From NCBI GenBank assembly GCA_964247385.1, contig CAXTUB010000009.1, forward strand, positions 45,000-108,999: a DNA stretch of 64,000 bases, read 5' to 3'. A program made the translations under genes and the position numbers. This DNA comes from TMP-86 sp964247385. GTDB lineage: Bacteria; Pseudomonadota; Gammaproteobacteria; Steroidobacterales; Steroidobacteraceae. The notes beneath the pieces are model-generated. The model ran no database searches, was not told where the DNA came from, and saw nothing but the letters and a program-made list of their open reading frames with translations. Position 1 is the first letter of the stretch, and every line of letters begins with the position of its first letter. Of the stretch, positions 58,603 to 64,000 are shown one piece after another.

Positions 58603-61119
58603 ATGCTTCCTGATCTGCCGATCCAGGAGATTCTTCCGGAGCTCAGTCGCGCGTTAGCGTTGCATGCCACGGGGCTGCTACACGCGCCGCCCGGCGCCGG
58701 CAAAAGCACGGTGGTGCCGCTCGCGCTGCTCGAGCTTCAAGAAGCTGCGGGCGGCAAGATCATCATGCTCGAGCCACGGCGGCTCGCCGCGCGCGCCGTC
58801 GCTTCGCGCATGGCGCAATCGATTGGAGAGGAGCTCGGAGGCACCGTCGGTTTACGCACGCGCCTGGAAACGCGGGTCAGCGCGCGCACCCGCATCGAGG
58901 TCATGACCGAAGGCGTTCTCACGCGCATGCTGCAAGCCGATGCGTCGCTTGCAGATGCGCGCATTTTGATTTTCGATGAATTTCATGAACGGAACTTGAA
59001 TTCCGATCTGGGACTTGCATTGGCGATCGAATCGCAGCGCGCCCTGCGGCCCGATCTCAAGATATTGATCATGTCGGCGACGCTCGAGCTCGCACCGCTC
59101 GCCCAGCTATTGCAAGACGCTCCCCTTATCAGCGCCACGGGCCGCCCCTTCCCCGTGACGGTGCACTACGCGCCCGTTTTGGCCGATCGCTCGCTCGAGC
59201 AGCACATGGCGAAAGTCATTCGCACGGCACTCGCGGCTCACCCAGGGGATCTACTCGCATTCTTGCCCGGCGCTGCTGAGATCCATCGAGTGCAGCGCGC
59301 GCTCGACGGACACCTCGATCGCACCGTCGACGTGCTCCCGTTGTATGGCGAGCTGCCCGCGCAGCAGCAAGACGCGGCGCTTGCGCCCACGAGCGTGGCG
59401 CGGCGCAAAGTGGTGCTTGCGACGTCCATTGCAGAAACCAGCATCACCTTTCCCGGCGTGAGCATCGTGGTCGACTCGGGGCTGAGCCGCACATCGATGT
59501 TCGATCCGGCGAGCGGCATGAGCCGCCTGCACACCGAGAAAATTTCGAAAGCGGCTGCCGAGCAACGCGCGGGACGTGCCGGCCGCACCGCGCCCGGTGT
59601 GTGTTATCGATTGTGGAGCGAAGGCTCGCACGCGCGGCTCATCTCGCACACACCGCCGGAAATTTTGCGTGCTGATCTCGCGCCGCTGGCTCTCGAGCTT
59701 GCAGTGTGGGGCGTGCGCGACGCGGAATCGCTCTCTTGGTTGAATGCGCCCGCGGCGGCTCCGCTCGCACAGGCGCGCGAAGTCTTGCGCGGGATTGGCG
59801 CGCTGCGCGGCGAGCTCGTCACCGATCATGGACGCTTGCTCGCATCCTACGGTTTGCATCCGAGACTTGCGCATCTGCTCGAGCATGCGCGGCGCGAGCA
59901 CTGCCTCGAGCTCGGCAGCCTCATCGCGGCATTGCTGTCTGAGCGGGACATCCTGCGCGGCGTGTCGAACGAGCGCGATGTGGACTTGCGCACGCGAGTC
60001 GAAATCATGCGTGACGGCACGGCGCCCGGCCCGCTCCAGCTCAATGAAAGCGCCGTCGCCCACGTGAAGCGCAGCGCCGGCCGCTTCGCGCACTCACGTT
60101 CGCATCGTGACAGCGCACCGTCGGCACATCCCGCGCCGCCGCTCGCCCGACTATGCGGCGAGCTCGTCGCGCGCGCTTATCCGGACCGGGTGGCGCGCCG
60201 GCGCGAGCGTGCGGGACACTTCTTGTTACGCAACGGGAAAGGCGCGAGGCTTCCCGCCGGCGACGCATTGGCTCGGGAAGAATTTCTTGCCGTGGCCGAG
60301 ATCGAGGCGGGCGCGCCCGAAGCCATCATTCGCATTGCGTCGCCCATCGACCGCGCAGCCCTTGAAAGAATTTTCGCACAGGAGGTCCAAACCATCGTCC
60401 GGATCGATTGGTGCGAGCGGGAACACGCCGTGATCGCGCAAAGCGAGCGGCGGCTCGGTGCGATCATTCTGGATTCCGTTGCGCTCGATGCGAAGGAATC
60501 GCCCGAGATCATCGCCGCGGTGCTCGACGGCATTCGGCGCGAAGGCATCGCAGCGCTTCCCTGGACGCCGCCATTGCGCCAATGGCAGGCGCGAGTCGAG
60601 CTCTTGCGCCGACTTCTCGGCGAAGCATGGCCGCACGTGACGGACGCCGCGCTCCTTGCAAGTCTCGAACAATGGGCGCCGCCTTGGCTCGCGGGCATCA
60701 CGCGGGCTTCGCAGTTCGCACGAATCGATTTGAGCGCCGCGCTGCGCTCGATGCTGACTTTCGAACAATCCGCCGAGCTCGAGCGGCACGCACCGACGCA
60801 TCTCGAGGTGCCGAGCGGCTCGCGAATCGCAATCGACTACACAGGCGATGACGCACCGAGCATCTCGGTCCGTTTGCAAGAAATGTTTGGTTGCTCGTCG
60901 ACTCCAACCGTGGCACGCGGCCGCACGCCCCTGCTGATGAAGCTCCTGTCGCCCGCACACCGCCCGGTGCAGTTGACTCGAGACTTGCAGAGTTTTTGGA
61001 GCCGTGGATATCACGACGTCAAGAAAGACTTGAAGGGACGTTACCCAAAGCACTTCTGGCCTGAAGATCCCCTGCGCGCCGCGGCCACGCGCACGCCGGC
61101 GCGGCGCGTCAAAAATTGA
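58603..61119 (+). CDS. hrpB: ATP-dependent helicase HrpB
   Basis: An 838-aa DEAH-family helicase. Motif I APPGAGKSTVVPLALL, motif II FDEFHERNLNSD, motif III MSATLELAPL, motif VI EQRAGRAGRTAPG, then the HrpB-specific C-terminal domain (LPWTPPLRQWQARVELLRRL, YHDVKKDLKGRYPKHFWPED). Length matches E. coli HrpB (about 809). RNA helicase activity is inferred; its cellular target is unknown. Its stop overlaps the TTG start of the VanZ-like gene, so the two are coupled. Confidence 0.95.
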   Translation: MLPDLPIQEILPELSRALALHATGLLHAPPGAGKSTVVPLALLELQEAAGGKIIMLEPRRLAARAVASRMAQSIGEELGGTVGLRTRLETRVSARTRIEVMTEGVLTRMLQADASLADARILIFDEFHERNLNSDLGLALAIESQRALRPDLKILIMSATLELAPLAQLLQDAPLISATGRPFPVTVHYAPVLADRSLEQHMAKVIRTALAAHPGDLLAFLPGAAEIHRVQRALDGHLDRTVDVLPLYGELPAQQQDAALAPTSVARRKVVLATSIAETSITFPGVSIVVDSGLSRTSMFDPASGMSRLHTEKISKAAAEQRAGRAGRTAPGVCYRLWSEGSHARLISHTPPEILRADLAPLALELAVWGVRDAESLSWLNAPAAAPLAQAREVLRGIGALRGELVTDHGRLLASYGLHPRLAHLLEHARREHCLELGSLIAALLSERDILRGVSNERDVDLRTRVEIMRDGTAPGPLQLNESAVAHVKRSAGRFAHSRSHRDSAPSAHPAPPLARLCGELVARAYPDRVARRRERAGHFLLRNGKGARLPAGDALAREEFLAVAEIEAGAPEAIIRIASPIDRAALERIFAQEVQTIVRIDWCEREHAVIAQSERRLGAIILDSVALDAKESPEIIAAVLDGIRREGIAALPWTPPLRQWQARVELLRRLLGEAWPHVTDAALLASLEQWAPPWLAGITRASQFARIDLSAALRSMLTFEQSAELERHAPTHLEVPSGSRIAIDYTGDDAPSISVRLQEMFGCSSTPTVARGRTPLLMKLLSPAHRPVQLTRDLQSFWSRGYHDVKKDLKGRYPKHFWPEDPLRAAATRTPARRVKN

Positions 61120-62237
61120 GGCCGCTTCACCGCCCGCCCTATTACGGCAGCGTGGTTGCGCTGGCGCTTGCAGTCGTGGCGGCCATCCTCTGGGGCTCAC
61201 TCTACCCATTCGAGTTTGCGCTTCCGGGTTACGGCGTTGCTCTGAGCCGGCTCATACACGCGACCTCGCTCCATATGACGCGCGACGATCAGGTCGCCAA
61301 CGTGCTGATCTATCTGCCATTCGGCGCCGTGGCTTTTTTGCTGATCTCCGATTCGAATGCCACACGTCGAATTCTCCTTGCCACCTGCGCAGGCTCACTG
61401 CTCTCCCTGGCGATCGAGCTAGCGCAGCTCGCCACCGCGCACCGTGTCACCAGCGTATTCGATTGGCTCTTGAATACATTCGGCAGCCTCGTCGGCGCCG
61501 TCACGTTGAGCGGCTACCTTGCGATCGGCGCAACGCGGCGGATGACCCATTTATGGAATGACCGTCCCGCGCTCATCCCTCTGGCCCTGGTCTTGCTCTG
61601 GTCGGTTGTCGCGCTGTCCGTTGCGGGTCGCAGCGCACCACCGGTCGATGCCGTGAAGACCATCGCGGCGTGGTGGGTGCTTGCCGAAGCCCTGCGCCAC
61701 ATCTGGAAGCCACCGCACGCCGGCCTCTGGATGACGGCGCTCGCCGCCGCCTCGCTAGTCCGAGACGCCATCCATCTTGATCGGCTGCACTTCTTGTTCG
61801 ACGGCGCGGGAGCGGCGGCCGCTCTTCTCGGTATGTTTTGGTCGCAGCGCCGTGCCCGTGTGCTGACCGGAGCGTGTTGGGCCGTGGCTGCGCTCGTCGC
61901 AATCGATTTGTGGCCTTATGCGCTGGTCAGCGGCCAACCGGCGTTCGAATGGACTCCTTTCCTCGGCAGTCTTTTGCATTCGCGCGACTACGTTTCGCTG
62001 TTCGAAAAGGCGCTGTTCTATTGCGCACTGCTCTGGCTGCTCTGTTTGGTGGGACAGCGGATGACGCCGGCATTTGCCGCGACCATGCTGCTGACGGCGT
62101 GCATCTCATTGCTGCGGCTGTGGATGCCTGGCCATCCCGCGGAAATTACGGACCCTTTGATGGTGATGGCCATCGCGGCTGCCTTCAGGCTGGCGCTGCG
62201 CTTTCAGCCCTTCGCGCTGGCGCGCGGCGCGCATTGA
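61116..62237 (+). CDS. VanZ-like integral membrane protein
   Basis: A 373-aa protein with a TTG start overlapping the hrpB stop by 4 bp. About eight transmembrane helices. The N-terminal part (ILWGSLYPFEFALPGYG, DQVANVLIYLPFGAVAFLLI, SLAIELAQL and SVFDWLLNTFGSLVGA) matches the VanZ family. VanZ in enterococci affects teicoplanin sensitivity; chromosomal homologues are of unknown role. Followed after 111 bp by a DUF2062 gene. Confidence 0.82.
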   Translation: MRPLHRPPYYGSVVALALAVVAAILWGSLYPFEFALPGYGVALSRLIHATSLHMTRDDQVANVLIYLPFGAVAFLLISDSNATRRILLATCAGSLLSLAIELAQLATAHRVTSVFDWLLNTFGSLVGAVTLSGYLAIGATRRMTHLWNDRPALIPLALVLLWSVVALSVAGRSAPPVDAVKTIAAWWVLAEALRHIWKPPHAGLWMTALAAASLVRDAIHLDRLHFLFDGAGAAAALLGMFWSQRRARVLTGACWAVAALVAIDLWPYALVSGQPAFEWTPFLGSLLHSRDYVSLFEKALFYCALLWLLCLVGQRMTPAFAATMLLTACISLLRLWMPGHPAEITDPLMVMAIAAAFRLALRFQPFALARGAH

Positions 62238-62348
62238 ATCCGCCGTGTAGACTTTTGCGAAATCTCAAGGTCACCGGGAGCTTTGCATGACCGCCAAACG
62301 CGGGCTGATGTCGTTGTTCGCGCGGATTTTCGCCGTGCGAGCCTCGTG

Positions 62349-62843
62349 ATGGGATGGTTGAAGCGGCGCGTCATCGACCGGCTGCGAATGCTCCTGCGGC
62401 AAGGCATATCCGCCGACCGGCTGGCCGCGTGCGCCGCCATTGGCGTGACCGTCGGCATCGTCCCAATCCTCGGCGTATCTTCCGCGCTGTGCGCCGTGCT
62501 CGCCTTGGCCTTCAATTTGAATTTGCCCACCATGCAAATCGTCCAAACGTTACTCGCGCCCGTGCAGCTCGTGCTCATCATTCCCTTTGTGCGGCTCGGC
62601 GAATGGATGATGCACGATGCGCCGGAACCTTTGTCGATCGGCGCGGGGCTTGCGTTGATCCATCAAGGGGCTTGGCACGCCGTGCACGTTTTGAGATACG
62701 CAATTTTGCACGCCGGCTTGGCCTGGCTGGTGCTCGCACCTTTTGTGACGCTGATTTCGTTTTATGTCTTGCGCGCCGTGTTTCAACGCGCCGCTGCCGT
62801 ATTGCCGCTACGCGCGGGTGCGCGCGCTTCGAGGGATACTTGA
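62349..62843 (+). CDS. DUF2062 membrane protein
   Basis: A 164-aa protein from ATG 62349. DRLAACAAIGVTVGIVPILG, ALALAFNLNLPTMQIVQTLL and PVQLVLIIPFVRLGEW match DUF2062 (three or four helices). Function unknown. It ends 1 bp before the methyltransferase start, so these genes are likely one operon. Confidence 0.85.
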   Translation: MGWLKRRVIDRLRMLLRQGISADRLAACAAIGVTVGIVPILGVSSALCAVLALAFNLNLPTMQIVQTLLAPVQLVLIIPFVRLGEWMMHDAPEPLSIGAGLALIHQGAWHAVHVLRYAILHAGLAWLVLAPFVTLISFYVLRAVFQRAAAVLPLRAGARASRDT

Positions 62844-62844
62844 G

Positions 62845-63924
62845 ATGAACACCGCCGTTCTGCCTTCCGAAGAATCCGCAGATTCATTGCCGATGCGTTG
62901 GCTCGCGCGCGGTTTGCTGCCCGACGCGGGGGTGCGGTTTGGCATTCGCCGCTTGCTCCGGCAGCGATTGCGAGAGGAGGATCGAGGCGACGCGCAAGCA
63001 CAACAGAGTCATTTGATGCAGCTCATCGCGCAGTTGCGAGCCAGCCCCATTGCCCTCCATACGACCGAGGCGAACTCGCAGCATTACGAGCTGCCGCCGG
63101 AGTTTTTCGTGCACGTGCTCGGGCCGCGGCTCAAATATTCCTGTGGCTATTACGAAAAACCCTCCGGCACACTGGCTAAGGCCGAGGAGTGCATGCTGGC
63201 GCTGACCGCCAAGCGAGCTCGGCTGGCGGACGGCGAGCGAATCTTGGAATTGGGTTGCGGTTGGGGCTCACTGTCGCTTTGGATGGCCGAACGTTATCCC
63301 CGCTCGAACATCGTCGCGGTATCCAACTCCCGCACGCAAAAGAGCTTCATCGACGCCCGGGCGGCGGCGCGCAATCTCAAGAATCTCGAGATCATCACGT
63401 GCGACATGAACGTGCTCGATTTGAGTCGACACCCGCGCTTCGATCGCGTCGTGTCGGTGGAGATGTTCGAGCACATGCGCAACTATCAGGAGCTGATGCG
63501 AAGGATCTCGACGTGGATGAATCCCGGCGCGAGCTTGTTCGTGCACATTTTCACGCATCGCCAGTTCGCATACCCATTCGAGATCCGCGACGAAAGCGAT
63601 TGGCTCGCGAAGTATTTCTTCACTGGAGGCATCATGCCGAGCGACGATCTGCTGCTGTATTTTCAGCGCGATCTGCAGCTGTCCGAGCACTGGCAAGTCG
63701 ATGGCACGCACTATCAGCGCACCAGTGAGCATTGGCTGCGCAATTTCGATCGCGCGCGGCGGGAGATCGACCCCATCTTGGCCGCCACTTATGGCGAGGC
63801 GCACGTCACTCAGTGGCGCGCATACTGGCGCGTCTTTTTCATGTCATGTGCGCAGATGTGGGGTTTCGCACGGGGCCGAGAATGGATGGTCTCGCACTAC
63901 CTATTCGAAAAGCCTGCCGTTTGA
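62845..63924 (+). CDS. Cyclopropane-fatty-acid-synthase-like methyltransferase
   Basis: A 359-aa SAM-dependent enzyme. KYSCGYYEKPSGTLAKAEEC precedes the SAM motif ILELGCGWGSLSLWMAERYP; VEMFEHMRNYQELMRRISTW, FTHRQFAYPFEIRDE and YFFTGGIMPSDDLLLYFQRD match the Cfa family (PF02353). It may modify membrane lipid acyl chains, though this subgroup is shorter than E. coli Cfa and lacks its N-terminal domain. The next gene starts within its stop. Confidence 0.9.
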   Translation: MNTAVLPSEESADSLPMRWLARGLLPDAGVRFGIRRLLRQRLREEDRGDAQAQQSHLMQLIAQLRASPIALHTTEANSQHYELPPEFFVHVLGPRLKYSCGYYEKPSGTLAKAEECMLALTAKRARLADGERILELGCGWGSLSLWMAERYPRSNIVAVSNSRTQKSFIDARAAARNLKNLEIITCDMNVLDLSRHPRFDRVVSVEMFEHMRNYQELMRRISTWMNPGASLFVHIFTHRQFAYPFEIRDESDWLAKYFFTGGIMPSDDLLLYFQRDLQLSEHWQVDGTHYQRTSEHWLRNFDRARREIDPILAATYGEAHVTQWRAYWRVFFMSCAQMWGFARGREWMVSHYLFEKPAV

Positions 63925-64000
63925 AACGCGTTGCGGCATGCTTGATCGGGGTCTTGGCCGGTGCGAGTGGTTTTGCGCTCGAAATGCCGAAGCCTTCCTC
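63921..64000 (+). CDS. Start of an exported protein, 3' end beyond window
   Basis: A TTG at 63921, overlapping the TGA of the methyltransferase, opens a frame to the window edge: MKRVAACLIGVLAGASGFAL followed by EMPKPS. The basic start, hydrophobic core and small-residue end are a signal peptide. The close spacing suggests it belongs to the VanZ/DUF2062/methyltransferase run. Only 26 residues are visible. Confidence 0.55.
   Translation, partial: MKRVAACLIGVLAGASGFALEMPKPS

Overview
The window looks like a chromosomal segment of a GC-rich gammaproteobacterium, probably near the Xanthomonadales/Nevskiales/Steroidobacteraceae border. Supporting genes are pilT/pilU type IV pilus retraction ATPases, rpsU-yqeY-dnaG-rpoD, mltD, ppnN, hrpB, a split B12-dependent ribonucleotide reductase (nrdJab) and a XanB2-like chorismatase. 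The species placement is inference from gene content; no marker was searched against a database.

Layout. 1-6.8 kb: the 5' part of a secreted Gly/Ala/Ser-rich protein, a glutathione S-transferase, a glycerate-kinase-like ATPase head-to-head with a chorismatase, then three tandem PilT/PilU ATPases. 6.8-9.5 kb: yggS-proC-yggT and an HU-like protein. 9.5-19.1 kb: mostly minus-strand genes (hydrolase, FKBP lipoprotein, ppnN, L,D-transpeptidase, mltD, nrdJab with an NrdR-like box) and a ParA-like ATPase. 19.5-28.7 kb: hsp20, degQ, an NDUFA9-like dehydrogenase, a zinc peptidase, cca, midA, and a folate/tRNA-modification group (pteridine reductase, folK, folB, tsaD). 28.8-33.8 kb: the macromolecular synthesis operon. 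33.9-46.2 kb: signalling genes (Crp/Fnr regulator, stand-alone receiver, degenerate HWE-type kinase, hybrid kinase), small hydrolase/transglutaminase/YjbQ genes, a decayed pair (ATP-grasp remnant and frameshifted yjdF), yidB, an acetyltransferase, glpK and an APC permease. 46.2-48.1 kb: a large MscS-type channel.

The most notable part is 48.1-57.9 kb. A tRNA-Ile(CAU) gene is split in its anticodon loop by a group I intron of about 275 nt resembling the Azoarcus tRNA-Ile intron. The 3' end of this tRNA is the left attachment site of a 9.4-kb integrative element; a 15-bp copy of the tRNA end marks the right border. The element carries a P4-type integrase, an AlpA-like regulator, a P4-like primase/helicase, a small phage-type protein and a Cro/C1-type regulator, but no capsid or tail genes, as in a phage satellite. 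Its cargo has lower GC than the surroundings: a UDG-fold-like protein, a secreted protein, and two divergent genes whose products each carry an RNxxxH motif typical of HEPN ribonucleases (a 602-aa DUF4209-type protein and a 185-aa protein). This cargo is a reasonable candidate for an undescribed phage-defence module, but that function is inference.

57.9-64 kb: an SRPBCC-domain protein, a 17-bp tandem repeat, hrpB, and a tightly packed run of a VanZ-like membrane protein, a DUF2062 protein, a cyclopropane-fatty-acid-synthase-like methyltransferase and the start of an exported protein that leaves the window.
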